A stretch of 64,000 bases of DNA from Rhynchosporium graminicola (lineage: Eukaryota > Ascomycota > Leotiomycetes > Helotiales > Ploettnerulaceae). A model generated the notes under the pieces. It was not told the origin of the DNA. It made no database searches and saw only the letters and a list, made by a program, of their open reading frames with translations. The position numbers and the translations under genes were made by a program. The DNA lies in assembly GCA_900074885.1 (NCBI GenBank), contig FJUW01000007.1, positions 1,168,704 to 1,232,703 on the forward strand, given 5' to 3'. Positions 14,701 to 27,700 of this stretch are shown here, one piece after another (positions within the stretch are counted from its first letter, which is position 1; every line of letters starts with the position of its first letter).

Positions 14701-16884
14701 CTTGCGACGGTAGCTTTGACATTGCTTTAGCAAACTTGGCAAATGCTGTCAAAGACCAAGGCCGCATTAGTGATGCCATTGGGTACTACAGACGTGCGGT
14801 TGCGTCAAGTCCAGACTTTGCAGAAGCAGTTTGTGGTCTTGCAAATGCGCTCAACTCTGTTTGCAACTGGGCAGGACGAGGCGGAGTAATATTAGATGGT
14901 GGCAGACAGGACAGATGGCATGTCGACGAAACGGGCATGTTCAGAGATGCTAGATCAACCGGACAGGGTAGTGGCTGGATGAAACGTGTTGTGGAAATTG
15001 TTGCAAAGCAGCTGAAAGATGGCTCAACCTGGGGTCGTGGAATCCTCATGGACCAGGCTCATCAGACGTTCCTTCAACAGCTGGAGACTGCCGACTCCGA
15101 AGAGCGCTGGCCTGCAGAGAAGATGAAAAGCATGCAGGAAACAACTGGATCCTGGGCAGGACAACGGTGGGAAGGCTCGCGAGTGATACGGATGATAGAG
15201 CGCGCCACCAAACGCGCAATGCATCGATGGTATTATGACAGACATGTTCTTAAGCGACATCTACCCCCATCGCAATATCCAAGGCCTCGAGTACCTGGCA
15301 GTTTGACTGTTCCCACAGCCCCAACTGTACTGCCTTTCCACACCTTCACATGTCCACTATCTGCTAAGGACATTAGGATGATATCTCAAAGAAACGCGCT
15401 CAGGATCTCTTGCTCAACCCTCAAGGCATCATGGATGCAAGGCTGTGTTTTTCCTCCGCCTCCGCCGCCAGCACCATACCTAAATGTTGGATACGTTTCT
15501 TCCGATTTCAACAATCATCCCTTGGCACATCTGTAAGTAGTTCTAGAGTCACTGAACTGTGCAGTTTGTCGCTGACCTTTTAGTATGCAATCCGTCTTCG
15601 GCCTCCACGATCCCTCGCGGACCAAGGCATTTTGTTATGCCACCACTGCTAGTGATAATTCAGTCCACCGCCAACAGATTGAACGAGAGGCCCCGGTTTT
15701 TCGAGATTCTAGTGGCTGGTCAGCGGACCGTCTGGTCCATCAAATTATTCAGGACGAGATACATATCCTCGTCAATCTCAACGGATATACCAGGGGTGCA
15801 AGGAATGAGGTGTTTGCAGCTAGACCCGCGCCAATTCAAATGTCATTCATGGGCTTTGCGGGGACGCTTGGGGCCGAATGGTGCGACTATATTCTAGCTG
15901 ATGAGACAGCAATACCTCATGACACTTTGCGGCCTTGGAGAAGGAACATCGATTTAGAAGATCAACTCCTTGATCAGCAGTCCCTTGAAGAAGAAGGTTG
16001 GGTGTATTCGGAGAACATAATCTTCTGCAGAGACACATTTTTTTGCTGCGATCATGCGCAATCCGAGCCCCGCGAGAGGAGTCTTTCCTGGGACGAGGAG
16101 CAGTCGAGGAGATGGAAAATGCGGAAGGAGCTGTTCCCCAGCCTTTCTGACGATGCGATCATCCTTGGGAATTTTAATCAGCTATATAAGGTAAGTTTAC
16201 TGCTGTTGCCCATCCCATTGATGTACTTGGTAAGCTGACAACTGGTAGATTGAGCCTACGACATTTCGGACATGGTTAAGGATTTTGGACCGAGTTCCCA
16301 AAGCCATTCTATGGCTCCTTCGGTTTCCCGATCTAGGGGAAAGTAATCTGAAGCGGACAGCCCAAGATTGGGCCGGAGAAAATGTTGCATCCAGGATTTG
16401 GTTCACTGATGTGGCCCCCAAACATCAACACATATCCAGAGCTCGCGTTTGCGATTTGTTCCTGGATACCCCGGAATGCAATGCTCATACGACAGCAGCG
16501 GATGTTCTATGGTCAAGCACTCCTTTGCTGACCCTCCCTCGGTACAAATACAAGATGTGCTCCCGCATGGCTGCATCGATTCTCAAAGGCGCTTTACCTA
16601 GGAGCGAAGAGGGCCGCCAGGCAGCTGCGGATCTCATCGCCGAAGATGACATCCAGTACGAAGAGCTCGCCATACAGCTTGCCAGTGGCCTATCGTACAA
16701 CATCAACTCATCTGGCTACGGGGACGGCATCGGAAGGCTAGGAGAGCTCAGAAAGCTCTTGTATGACAGCCGGTGGACATGTGCACTTTTCGATACGAAG
16801 AGATGGGTTTCAGACCTTGAGACCGCGTACGAGGAAGCTTGGCGAAGATGGGTGGCGAATGAAGGCGGCGACATATACTTATAA
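11787..16884 (+). CDS. TPR protein with O-GlcNAc transferase (GT41) domain
   Basis: This is predicted to transfer GlcNAc, or a related sugar as in SPINDLY-type enzymes, to Ser/Thr of nucleocytoplasmic proteins. Exons are 11787-15532, 15584-16190 and 16249-16884, giving 1662 residues. Residues 1 to about 510 are low-complexity and Ser/Pro/Gln-rich, with no domain. Helical TPR-like repeats follow at about 511-640 and 920-1030 (for example AHIYTNLGSLLKDIGQLAAA). The catalytic domain starts near 1230: VGYVSSDFNNHPLAHL holds the His (about residue 1244) matching the active-site His of human OGT. HILVNLNGYTRGARNE and RPAPIQMSFMGFAGTLGAEW follow. IILGNFNQLYKIEP and FTDVAPKHQHISRARV hold the Lys of the nucleotide-sugar site, and DTPECNAHTTAADVLW closes the core. 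All core motifs are intact, but activity is unproven. A second in-frame Met 31 bases downstream is out of phase; a start further upstream across an intron cannot be excluded. Confidence 0.9.
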
Positions 16885-17209
16885 AGTCTTGCAAGCTTTC
16901 TAACACAGAGAAATTTGCGGATTATGATTGATTTTGGAGATATTGGTACATATGTTGCTTTTGGCGTTGTTAGGAATTTCTCGATGTGGAAAGAATCTAG
17001 AGAAGAGATAGGGACACCAACTCGTCATAGATGTATGTTATATACCCAGGCACTGCCTTGCCAGCGCAGTGCAATTGTTTCGCTATGTTAATCAACAAGT
17101 TTTCTTCATGGAAAGAGTTCTCGATGCGCGAATAAACAGAGGTAGAGTACGATGAATCTTGAAGAGGAAGGGAAACCATGCTTCTCCTCATGTCATGCTA
17201 CACCTACCT

Positions 17210-17496
17210 ATCCACTGGGTATGGCGCGTAGCGTTTTTTCAAAGGGTAATGAAGAAATGGCGCGCCGAAATATGAAAAATGCGACAGCTGAGGAGGTACG
17301 AGGTTCAGGTAATCGTCTCAGGCGAAGTCAACTCATCATCAAAGTCAAGTCATTAAATAATTAGACCACTTTGAAGACCTATCTTAGAAATGTCCTGTAA
17401 TATATTTGCGACTTTCACTCCGAGATATAGAATAGGTCGTAGAATAACACTTCAGAGCCGGGTCCGGCCGGAATATGGTTGCAGCGCAGCGGATAG
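17210..17496 (+). mobile_element. MITE-like element, copy B (about 287 bp)
   Basis: The right end gcagcgcagcggatag is identical over 16 bases to the reverse complement of the left end of copy A (8167-8182). Going inwards, the two copies share in the same order ccggcc, cgactt, a cct-taata word, actttgaag, aagtcatt, the exact gcgaagtcaact and tcgtct. The proposed left end ctatccactggg matches the inverted right end at most positions but is more degraded. The copy is non-coding, and opposite in orientation to copy A relative to the window. The left boundary is an estimate. Confidence 0.6.
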
Positions 17497-17944
17497 GGGC
17501 ACTCGGCTGTGATATTTACTCTTTTCTTTTGTTTACGTAATATTGTCAGTTAATGGGGGAACTTTTGCTACATTAATTGGTCCTACGCGGTGCAACACCG
17601 CATAACCATCCATCCGGTGTGGCAGCATGAACCTAATTTATTCAGCTCACACTCCTGACCAAAGCCTCACTTACTGTATCTATCATGTTGATCCACCAGT
17701 TTTGAGGCTGAGGCTGAGGCTAGGCTTTCCTTTTTCTCTTTCTTCCGTTTGGGCTTCATTGGCTGGGGGCTCTCGAACGAAAGATTCCCAAACTTCGTTT
17801 CATTTCCTGCAGAGAAGATTCCGTCCGACTTCACATTGCCAGCCGAGGGAAGTATCTGCTTCGCCACATTTCGTCTGTTTCACCACACTCCTGGTCCCGA
17901 GGAAGACTACTGAATTCGTGATGATTTGTTTTTTGTTTTTCGTT

Positions 17945-17977
17945 TGTGTGTGTATGTGTGTGTGTGTGTGTGTGTGT
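17945..17977 (+). repeat. (TG)n microsatellite
   Basis: About 16 TG units with one interruption (tgta) lie in the GT41-flbD convergent spacer. Confidence 0.95.
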
Positions 17978-18828
17978 TTCTGATTCAGCGTTGCTTTTGA
18001 CACCGTCAACGACGTAGTCATGTCGCAAGGTTCTCCTTGACGGGATCAAGATTGATCTACAAGATCGCTCGCGCCTTGGCCTGTGATGCTTGCAGATGCT
18101 TTGGGCGGGTCTTGTGGATACGCTGCCACGTCCCATCTGATTGCGACGGGGGTGGTGGTACAAGGATACCACGACGGTTCTGGAGTAAGTCTTGTGATCT
18201 CGCGATGCTGCCTTGGTTGGCATGCGAGGAGAGTATGGAGATTGGTTGCGAGACTTCTCAGTTGAGATATATTATTGTTCGCCCTTTACAGAGGACGTAG
18301 TCACCAAAGGCTACAAGGACGACATGGAGTGCTTTCGGGCCAGATTCCAGAAATTTTGGAACTTGGTATTGATGTGTAACTCCATTCCTGTACCGAAGCA
18401 GGAAGGCGTCGTAATAATGACTGCTGTTTGTAGATGCTATCAATAAGTTGTAGGGTTTAATAATTGTGATCTCAGAATGAACACACGAAAAATTCCATAC
18501 GGGAGTGAGAATAAACACATTGCTGCAAGAGTTTCTTCAAGTTCACTAGAAAAGGTGTTATGTACAAGTATACATATCTTGTTCGAACTTCGTATGTTGT
18601 ATGGGTATCCGGCTAGCAAATATACAAAAGTTATTATAGGATACACATCCTCGTGCATAATTACAAAGGGAAGACGTTGCTCATAAAGACTTCCTGCTCG
18701 TTCCTCCGTCTCTCCGCATCTCCCTAACGAAATACTGCGGGGAGCCTGATAGACTGATTCCTCCTACCGGATATCGTTCGAAGCCCGTCCCTCTTCTACA
18801 CAGTGCATCTCCACAAGTGCTTCAAGCG

Positions 18829-19797
18829 TCATCCTAATAACGAGGAGAGATTCATCCTTGTGTCTCGCTCAGCTGAGTACTCCGGGTTCATTCTTCGAGG
18901 AGTAAGCTGCAGGGGAGGAAGTTGAACGGGCGTGGGCGGAGCCGTTGGGAGCTGAGCTCGAGACTCCGGGTGGTATGTTCGCGGCGAGTGTGATAGCAAT
19001 GGGTAGTGCTGGTCCGTTCGCTGGAAAGAAGGAGATTGTGCGCTGGTTGGGTGAACCTTCAACTCGCTTTGGAAGCGTGTAAATGTGTATGCCGGACTAT
19101 CTATTTCGGGGGAGAGAAAGGCATTGGTTGGCCGAAGTGGGATGATTGGCAGAGTTGGTCGCTTGTGCTCTCGAGAAAATGAGTTCAAGGGTGGTAGGTC
19201 TAAGCTTGGTGATTGCGCAAGGCGAGGCGATACCGAGAAGACTGAGCTGGCATCTGAAATAAGTGAAGGGGCGATCTCTATCGACTCGGCTCTCGAAGCA
19301 TCTGAGACAGCTGGAGATGGCAGTGGACCATCCATGCCTCTTCTTGACGAGAAGTTGGTTGAATTGATGGAGAGTGGATGATGAGTCGATGGTCTGGCGA
19401 AGTGAACTGATTGATTTCTCTCTTCATATTCGCTAGAGTGATGCGTTGAAGTTCTCCGTCGGATGTCAATACGCCTCCGTCGATTCATGCTTCCGTTCCA
19501 CCAGTTCTTCACTGCATTATCACTCCGTCCATGGAGCCTTCGAGCGATTTCTGCCCATCGCTTTCCCATCTCACCAACCATACGCTCAATCTGTAGACCC
19601 TCCTCCGGGCTGATCGGCTCATGATTGAGTGTCGGCTTGAGGTTCTGGTGATATCGCTCTCGGCACTGTTTTGGCGACCTCGAACCGATAAGTTGTGCAA
19701 TGCGTACCCAGTTCAGTGCTCCTTGGGTATGGACCAGTTGAACGAGGTAGGCATCCTCTCCTTGGGACCATGGCCCCCGTCTATGTGATGAAGACAT
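18829..19797 (-). CDS. flbD: Myb-type conidiation regulator FlbD
   Basis: FlbD is a nuclear Myb protein that, in Aspergillus, acts in the fluffy pathway upstream of brlA to switch hyphae to asexual sporulation. The start chosen is MSSSHRRGPWSQGEDAYL, where the first Myb repeat begins; an in-frame Met 13 codons further upstream would add a tail without similarity. Two Myb repeats lie at about residues 6-110: W-rich repeat 1 with LVQLVHTQGALNWVRIAQL and SPKQCRERYHQNLKP, then repeat 2 with PISPEEGLQIERMV and RWAEIARRLHGRSDNAVKN, ending WWNGSMNRRRR. The remainder is Ser/Pro-rich and ends RMNLSSLLG, as I recall for FlbD proteins. The gene is intronless, 322 residues. Its 5' side faces a very long gene-free region, which suggests a large regulatory region. 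Confidence 0.9.
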   Translation of the reverse strand: MSSSHRRGPWSQGEDAYLVQLVHTQGALNWVRIAQLIGSRSPKQCRERYHQNLKPTLNHEPISPEEGLQIERMVGEMGKRWAEIARRLHGRSDNAVKNWWNGSMNRRRRIDIRRRTSTHHSSEYEERNQSVHFARPSTHHPLSINSTNFSSRRGMDGPLPSPAVSDASRAESIEIAPSLISDASSVFSVSPRLAQSPSLDLPPLNSFSREHKRPTLPIIPLRPTNAFLSPEIDSPAYTFTRFQSELKVHPTSAQSPSFQRTDQHYPLLSHSPRTYHPESRAQLPTAPPTPVQLPPLQLTPRRMNPEYSAERDTRMNLSSLLG

Positions 19798-20798
19798 GGC
19801 TGGATTTCGGTATAGACTGAGAGAAGTATGAAGCAAGAAGTTCGTTATGATACCTTCGACCTCTGGAAGTGGCTCGCAACGGGCTACAAAAACTAACAGC
19901 CGTTAAGAATGAGCGGTGAGATATAGCCTCGATTCAGATTTTCGGGCCAGTAGCACGGTGATATTTTCCGAGATAGTCGTTTGATTATAGTAGTCAAGAT
20001 ACATAGACTGGCGGGTCGATATGGCAGTTCCAAACTAAACCGATTTATGAGACTATACTCGCTCGGACTAGGAGAATGGGAAGAAGCACTGAATGACTCC
20101 GGGAAGAGGCGTAGTTAGCCTTAAGCTATCGAAAAGTAGTGGGATCGGTCGACAGATGATCTTGTGCTAGACACCTTCGGGGTTGGAGTTACTGCAGCTT
20201 GCGAATGATAAAATCGATGTTGAGGATATGGCGGCAGATGTGAAGGGATGATCCCGTCAGTTGACAGTCAAAGAGGGAAAAGAACGGTGAAGTCGGCAGT
20301 AGATTAAGATGATGGAACTTGAGTCAAGTAGCCTTGAGTGCGGCAAGGAGAACACGATAGGTGGGCAGCAAGCAACTCGATGATTAAGACGGTGAAGTAG
20401 CGGGTTCCGATATTTGAGATGAGGTTCCTGGAGTGCTTCCTTGGAGAAGATTTGAGAAAGCAAGTGAGTGATTGAGGGATTGAGTGATCGAGTGATCGAG
20501 GGTGGTCTCAAAGAAGCGAAGCAGGTTAAGAAGCGGTACGTGAATGAGTGAGTATATGGGCGAGCGGGAGGATCAGGCGCTTGGAGACCGGATATGGCCC
20601 GTGGTAGGCAGTTACAAGTATTAATGGATGCGGTACAATAAGTCGAGGAAGTGGGGTTCAACAAGCAAACGCAACTGCAACGCAACGCAACCAGCAGACA
20701 ATGCAGGCATGAACCAGGAACTGGGATAACTACTGGGTTCATGTGAGGCAGGTCCTAACTGCTGGGACCGAATGGTGGTACGAGTACAGTGACATAGC

Positions 20799-20817
20799 AT
20801 GGTATGGTATGGTATGG
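20799..20817 (+). repeat. (ATGGT)n pentanucleotide repeat
   Basis: Between three and four head-to-tail copies of the pentamer lie about 1 kb upstream of the flbD start. Confidence 0.85.
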
Positions 20818-21479
20818 GACGGTATGAAGTACGCGGGACCCGGGAAGACTGAGAATATTTGATATGGTCGACACGATCTAGCCAGGGTTCATTCAGCAGG
20901 AAGTGGACGAAGATCAATCTGCGGCAGCCGCACAGGAGGAGGGGAGGTAGATCACTACTAGCATTGTCCCGATAGACATCCTGGCTAAGTTCTAACTAGG
21001 ATGACCATTGAACATGAAAGCTGTCACTGAATATTACATACAATACTATGTCGTACTATGAGACCTGGTTGGGATGATCCGACAGCTCCTTTCCTCGCTG
21101 GACTCTTGCAAGAAAAACATATGAGCAACCGGAAGGGATCAAGCAATATGGGGGCGGACCTGGGCAAAAGCATACAAGTCTAGTCAAGGCCCACAATAAC
21201 ATAGTGGCAGACAAGAGAGAAGCTGACGTACGGTATGGGTATGAATAAGTACAGACATCTCATTTCATTCATTGTAATGAAAGATAGATAGAAGACGGGC
21301 AGGAAGGCCTCCGAGACACGAACGTGTATAGTCGTACATTCCGAGGACAGACATGGTACGAACGGATAAACGAGACCCGACCATCTGGGTGGGTAAGTGA
21401 AGGTTTGAGGGAGCCACGAAGCAGCAAGGGAAGCGCCGAGAAACATGTACATACATACATGACTTAGACAAACATCCAT

Positions 21480-21517
21480 CCATTCATTCATTCATTCATT
21501 CATTCATTCATTCATTC
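21480..21517 (+). repeat. (CATT)n tetranucleotide repeat
   Basis: About nine perfect copies, followed by degenerate copies to about 21535. This is the same unit as the repeat at 44637-44677. Confidence 0.95.
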
Positions 21518-21696
21518 GTCCATTCAATCATTCAGCGAGGCGTTGCATGGACAGGGTAGGTACATACATATTATGGCAATGAGATAGATGGAGGGACGGG
21601 CCCGGGCACGGTGTCAACCGCTGCTGATCGCCCACAACGGGTGGCTTTCCCTGCCTGTCCTTTCAGCTGGGACTGCTACTACCAGTAGTAACGAAG

Positions 21697-21722
21697 TGAG
21701 TGAGTGAGTGAGTGAGTGAGTG
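21697..21722 (+). repeat. (GTGA)n tetranucleotide repeat
   Basis: About six perfect copies, directly followed by tccag pentamers like those at 10758-10818. Confidence 0.9.
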
Positions 21723-24700
21723 AAGTACAGTCCAGTCCAGTCAGTAAGTGTTGTTGTTTCCGTATCCGGCGTAGTGGCGCTCTCAACTCCAGCTGAAGAG
21801 AATCAATTGTCTACTTGCTACATCTATCTATCTGTACTTGTTCTGGGGGATGACTGACTGCATCGCATCGACACCATCTGCTTCTCTTTCTATTGTTTTC
21901 CCGTTCTTGGTTCTCTTCAACTCGTCCACGCTTCTCTCCCTGGGTGGGTCACGAATCGATGTAAGGGAAGTGAGATATTTGGGATTGGCAGTATAGAAGG
22001 AAATCCCGGACATGTATTTGTACCCTGCTGCACTCACTACAGCACATTGCACCGCAGCCAGCCAGCCAGCCAGCTATAGGGGAAGGGTGCCGAGCACTTG
22101 GAACCACCCCTACCATTCAAACCCGATCTTGCTATTTACGTGCGCTACACTGCTACCGGTAGTCTCTGGTTCGCTAGTAGTGGAGGCCCAGGAATACAAA
22201 TGGGTGTTGTTGACAGACGAAAAGAAAAGAAAAGAAAAGCAAGGGCCCGTTCCAAACCGTTCGGGGCTGAAGGAGGCACGTTTGGATCTGTCTGTGGGCA
22301 TGGTATCCCCCGGACTGGCTGGACCGGATCAGCCTTGGTAAATTGGTAACGCAGCGTTATCGAGATGGATGAGCAGACCTAAGGATGCTGTCAGTCAGAA
22401 AGATCACGCGGAGTTCAATATCCTATCTTTTATTCGCAGTCCGATCGTTCGCTCGTTCGTTCTTCGGATTGTTTGCCTGAAACTGAAACTGCCTTTTCAG
22501 TGAGTGACCTCTGTTAGAGTTAGAAACAAGTACTTACCCTGCAGTAGTCCGCCATCATAACTTTATTGGATCAAGTGACGTTTCGAGCATTCAGTGGCTT
22601 TTTTGCTCGCGAAAACTAACCACGGCCACAAAAAACGAACCCACTCCGACGCTCGCACGCTCGTGGTTGCTATTTGCTAGAGAGCCCGTTGAAGGCAGGA
22701 AATTAAATATCATCTACAGAATCAAAAGTAGCTAGCTGGACCCCCAGTCAGGCAGACTAGCTAGGCTACATATGGCATGTAATGAAAGCGGATTGATTCC
22801 ATGGCCTCAAATTTTAGACTCGAAGATGATTGATTTTCGTTTCCACCATGTCGGATTATTAATCATTTGCAGTTGATGATTCCCCCCCGTCCCTTGGTGC
22901 CGAGCAGATGATAGGCGACGATAAACAGAACGAGCGGAGCAGTACAGGACAGTCGAGCCCCTTCCAAACGTAGAGTCAGAAATGGTAATAAGAAGATATA
23001 CTTCTTCTACATCAGAATAAGATATTCGAAACTATTGCTGTTCAAGCATGGCCAAGGTCCCCAATCGTCGGGGCTCTGACAATAGACATCGCAGAGCAAG
23101 ATGCATCTAGACCGTCTTTGAGTTTTCTGATCACGCAGATTCCAAAACCAAGCTTTATCAATTCCCATACACCGCCGTCCGGTTGGAGATTTCATCGAGT
23201 GTTTCTTCTATTTTTGAATCAGCAACTCTACCTACCCCTGGTAAGCCCTGTCAGCTCGCCGCCCGGTAATCTCCAGCTTGGACCACTTCGGGCGTTTATC
23301 TGATCTGTACAGTATTTGAGAACAGGGCTTCTCGCAACGGCAAGGATATCGTAGCAGCAGCCTCTTCTCCACTTTCCTGGACCAGAAGTGCAAATTTCGA
23401 CTTTGCAGCTCTCCTCCCTACCCTTTTCCGTCCACTCTCACATACCTAAGGGGTCTAGGAGTCAAGACTGGATCTTGCAGAAAGGGGAAAATGGATACGA
23501 CGAATGTCCTCCTGCTCTGGTAATCCCACAAATATCATCATACCATAGCGGCCCGCACAGCTATGGTTGTGGATCTCGCAATCACAGTCAAGGTGCTGAA
23601 CCAGAGCAGAGAGTGGAAAGTGCATCTACTTTACCTGACCCTGCTCTGTCTGATCTGATCTGATCTGCTCCTAGGTGCAGCAGATCAGAATACCCACTGC
23701 ATGACGGCAATCGAACATAGCCTTTGCTGAAGTGTTATACCTACAATGATTTTGAATGTTGTGCCATTATCACTGTATCAAGCGCCACTAACGTCACCCA
23801 CGATATCGACTTGGTTTGTTCTCGTAAAGTTCGATACGCCTTCCGGAACCTTGAATCTTGAAGGTTTTTTAGCTTTGCTGCTGCCCTGTTCGGTCCAAGC
23901 CCAAAATATCTGGTAACGGACTTTTGACATGGAAATTCCACGTGAACACAGCGATCACTTTTCGCTGCCAAAAGAACCAGATGTTGTGTCACATCTCGAG
24001 CTGATTTGAAGCTACAGCCGGGCTGTTCAGCTCCAAGTAAGCCTACAGATTGAAGTTTGGCATCAGGAATCATAAGCCACTTTGTAAAAGTGTTGCTTCC
24101 TTTTTTCCTTTTAGAGCACTATTGACTGTTAACTCATGGAGATCCACTGTTGCGGGTGCGGGTAGGCCGAGGCGGTTGGTGATGATTTTTGGCTTGGTCA
24201 AAATCCCCGTGGACGAGTGACAGCGATTCGCTTCTGGCGTTTGCTTCTGGCGATCCCAACCACGGAAATCCACAGCCGGACAGGTTGCAGGCAGGGACGA
24301 GGGCCAGTGACGATGGGTATGAGGGTAGATAGAGAGCCGGATCCTATCATACGGACGAGTTTTCGAGGATCAGCAACACCGACTCCGTACAAAATGTCAT
24401 CAAAGATTTTCAGTAAAGTTGGTACATCGCTGCCTGCTAGGTAAAGTCAATATCTCCTTGAAGTTCTCCGCAACCACAGAATATGCCACTGATGGCTCTT
24501 AATTTGGTAAGGTAAGCGCCGATGCTCGATGTTGTGCAGCCGGTAGCTTCGCTTATTTATTACCGACACGACGCTCGCTGTGCATACCCGGAAAGTCGTT
24601 GAGGTAGACAGACCCAAGCCTCTGGGATTTCAGGTCGGCGACTTGAGAGTTTAAACTAATGCAGCCAGAAATATGCACTTCCGTACCATCCATTTACAGC

Positions 24701-27700
24701 CAATGAAGTCTATCTATAGCCTCAGTCAGTATAAGTACTTACTCTATGCAGGTCACATGCATTCGCTCCATGTTGCTTGATTCCGTGCATCATAATCACG
24801 TCTGGGTTCATGACTCGCACTTTACGAGTCGTGCACACGAAAAGGAGTCTCGCGCTTGGGAGCATCTCTTCCCCTGCGTCATCAACGGTGTACTTGCGGG
24901 CAAGAAGAAGAAGAAGAATTGGAAATTGGAGTGACATGTGAGGAACGAGCGCCCATCAATCAATCACTGTTACCAGTGTGGCAGTTTCTAGCAATGTTGG
25001 CCCATGCTGTGGGGTGTTTGTTGTGTTATTTGCTGTAACTACAGAAATACTTTTACCTAGTTGACATGTCCTTTTCAGCTTGATCGTCCTTTGTTCATTA
25101 CGAGATCCTCACTTGGAAGATATCGCGAGTCTCGGTGAAACGCAGATCTTACCAAGCACCGCCCTTGATAAGATGCAAATGGTGCCGTGATAGTTGTTGT
25201 GATTCAAAAGGATTCTCGATGACATGTGAGGAAAAAGTCTCGATCAACGGAATAGCCCTGCTCCACAGACAATGACAAAACAATCCTGGTTATGGTTTCC
25301 CATCCCTGAGCAAATCCTATGTCTCATGCTGCCATGCAATACCCACAGTGCGGATCATCAACGATCCGAAGGAGAATTATCTGAAAAGAGGATACTAAAC
25401 TTCCTGAATAGGGTGCAAGGCGGCCCATTCCAAGAATTTACTGGTTGAATTGATTACATTTCTTTTTTTTTCGTATTTTCATGAGCAGGGTTCTTGCCTT
25501 GCCCTAATGATTCTTTATTCGACCTCAGCTTGCCCCTTTCTCAACCGGCGAGCTTCACCCTTTTTTGTTCTCCTTCCGATCCAGTATTATTTGAGTTGGC
25601 CGAGAATTGCCATGTCCATGTCGATATTTCATCTATATTGAATACATACTCGGTGCTATTGGCGATCTCACATGTATCCCAGCGATGAGCTTTGCGGGAT
25701 CCTCGATCCATGCTCCGTTCGTTCAAGAAAACTCTCCCAAGTCTTCTGGAGAAGCAAGCAGGTCTAGCCGCTCGACCAATTCCGTGTAGTACTGGCGATT
25801 TTATTCCACCAACTTCAACGAGCATGCAGGCTACCGTCGAAGGGACAACGGGGAATCTTTGGTCGTCCCAGAATAATGGTTGAGAAACGTTGTTGCACAA
25901 ATCGCACCCGAGCGACTGGGGCAATCTGCTGTCAAACGTTTCCCGAGGAAATCCCCAAAATCCTTGAAACAAGGCGATGTGGTGTAGCCTCAACACCAGC
26001 GAGACCATGAGCGGACACTAGCAATCGGCTGAAATCAACAGGATCAACCCCTGAAAGACCTCCTCCTCCTCCCTCTTGACAATACTGGAGAAACCCTACT
26101 GTACGAAATCTGACATGTATTTGTAATTGTTTCTCGAAGCATGTTCCATGCTGGAAATTCGAAGCAGCATTCGTCTCAACCTACTCACTAACGCTCACTA
26201 GTTCACTGCCACCACTGCCACTTGTCAGTGTCTCAGAGCCACAAATTTACACTCAAGATTCCACACCTTCATACAGTGGATCAAGTGGACGTGACCTGGG
26301 ATTCCTCCATATGATCGCTCGTTTTTGCGGGTTCCGAGGATCGACCAGAAACCGGGGGCAGATCAAAATGTCTCATCCTCATCATACCCAGGCAGCATGG
26401 ACAAGGTCAATAATTACAACCTAGCAGGTGTATCCGCCCCTCCGCTGTCGACCACAACGACTGACATTTGGCAAAGCCACATGATTGACTACTCAAAGAT
26501 CCGACGGAAAGCATTTTCGTGCTCGGGTACCATTGTCATAATTTGGAGCACCCTGCGAGATCTTGCAGCTCATGATACACACTTATGCACTTACACGAAC
26601 ATGTTCATCAGTCGCAGACTTTCCGTAGACGCATCCGCGGCATCGAATTCTTTACCGACTTGAGGGAATGTTAATGCAGGCGATGAGACATCGTCTATCA
26701 TCGATTCGCATCTCTCCAAACCAATTTCCATGATCGTTGATTAGATCGTGTCGAGCCGAGCCTTAAGGTCCTAGAAGGGTGATGCGTCCAAACTTTTGTA
26801 ATTTTGAGACAATCCCTTGAATCCGAAGGGAGGATCCGATCAACCATTTACTAGACGACTTGTCAGTTGCGGAATGCAACTTGAGGTACACATTGCGGAG
26901 TGGACTCTGAAATGTCGAGCGAAAGCGGGGTGCCACAGGCCAAACTACGAAGACTCGACATATCTACCTAGGTATCCAAAGACAAATATTCTAAGTAAGT
27001 GCTACGGATACATTATTCTATAGTAAGGTGTGAGCAAATCATGATTCCTCTACATGATCGGAGGGTATGCTTCGAAGATTCTATCGACCGGGCAGCGTAC
27101 AATCAGTTTTACGGGGTAGGTTTCTGTGTGGACTCATCTGCTATTTGCAGCAGAATCGAAGCTCAGCCGGCAAGATGACCGAGCGAGCGTTTGTTTGACT
27201 TATCGTGAGGAGGGACAAGGGATACTGTGAGACATCGCGAATGCAAAGTGTACGCTGTATGTGATGCAGATCGGTGTTGCATTCTTGACGGCGGACGAAG
27301 CGCCTCGTAAGTTGCTGGAGCTTGATGTTGACCTAGATTCACAGGATTCATCCGCCTCGCAGAACTGGCAGGAACATACTGACGACCTCCTTCTGCATGC
27401 GTTGAGTCGATGAAATCAAAATTTGAGGCTCTCAATCGTCTTTGTTCACTTTGTTTGCTCCAATGGTCTCCTTGACCTGTAATAGTTAAGCGAGCGGCAC
27501 ATCGTCAGCTGGCTAACCTGGGGGGTGATTCTCAATCTTTGAACCTAAGTGGCGATAATTAACGACGGCCACGGGCAAAAGTGTATTCTGTGGCTTGCGC
27601 TCCCAGTCCAAAGCACTGGCTCACCGACTCCCCAGATCTGTGAGAGGTGTTACTGCAGGCAGGGTACCAGGTAAAATATGGTAAATGTGCCTACACACTC

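Larger units (their letters stand above)
16885..18828. other. Intergenic between convergent GT41 and flbD genes
   Basis: No gene is supported. The stretch contains a MITE-like copy (17210-17496) and a TG microsatellite (about 17945-17977). Between 18000 and 18440 the plus strand shows short protein-like pieces flanking an intron-like gtaagt ... tttacag, but no start codon or family could be found, so it is left unannotated. Confidence 0.5.

Noticed and set aside
18000..18446. Protein-like pieces flanking an intron-like gtaagt ... tttacag on the plus strand
   Set aside because: No start codon, no upstream exon and no family could be found; the pieces may be remains of a lost gene.
25541..26008. 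155-codon open frame in the gene desert (minus strand)
   Set aside because: No similarity to any family I know, no splice partners, and of a length that occurs by chance in 14 kb.
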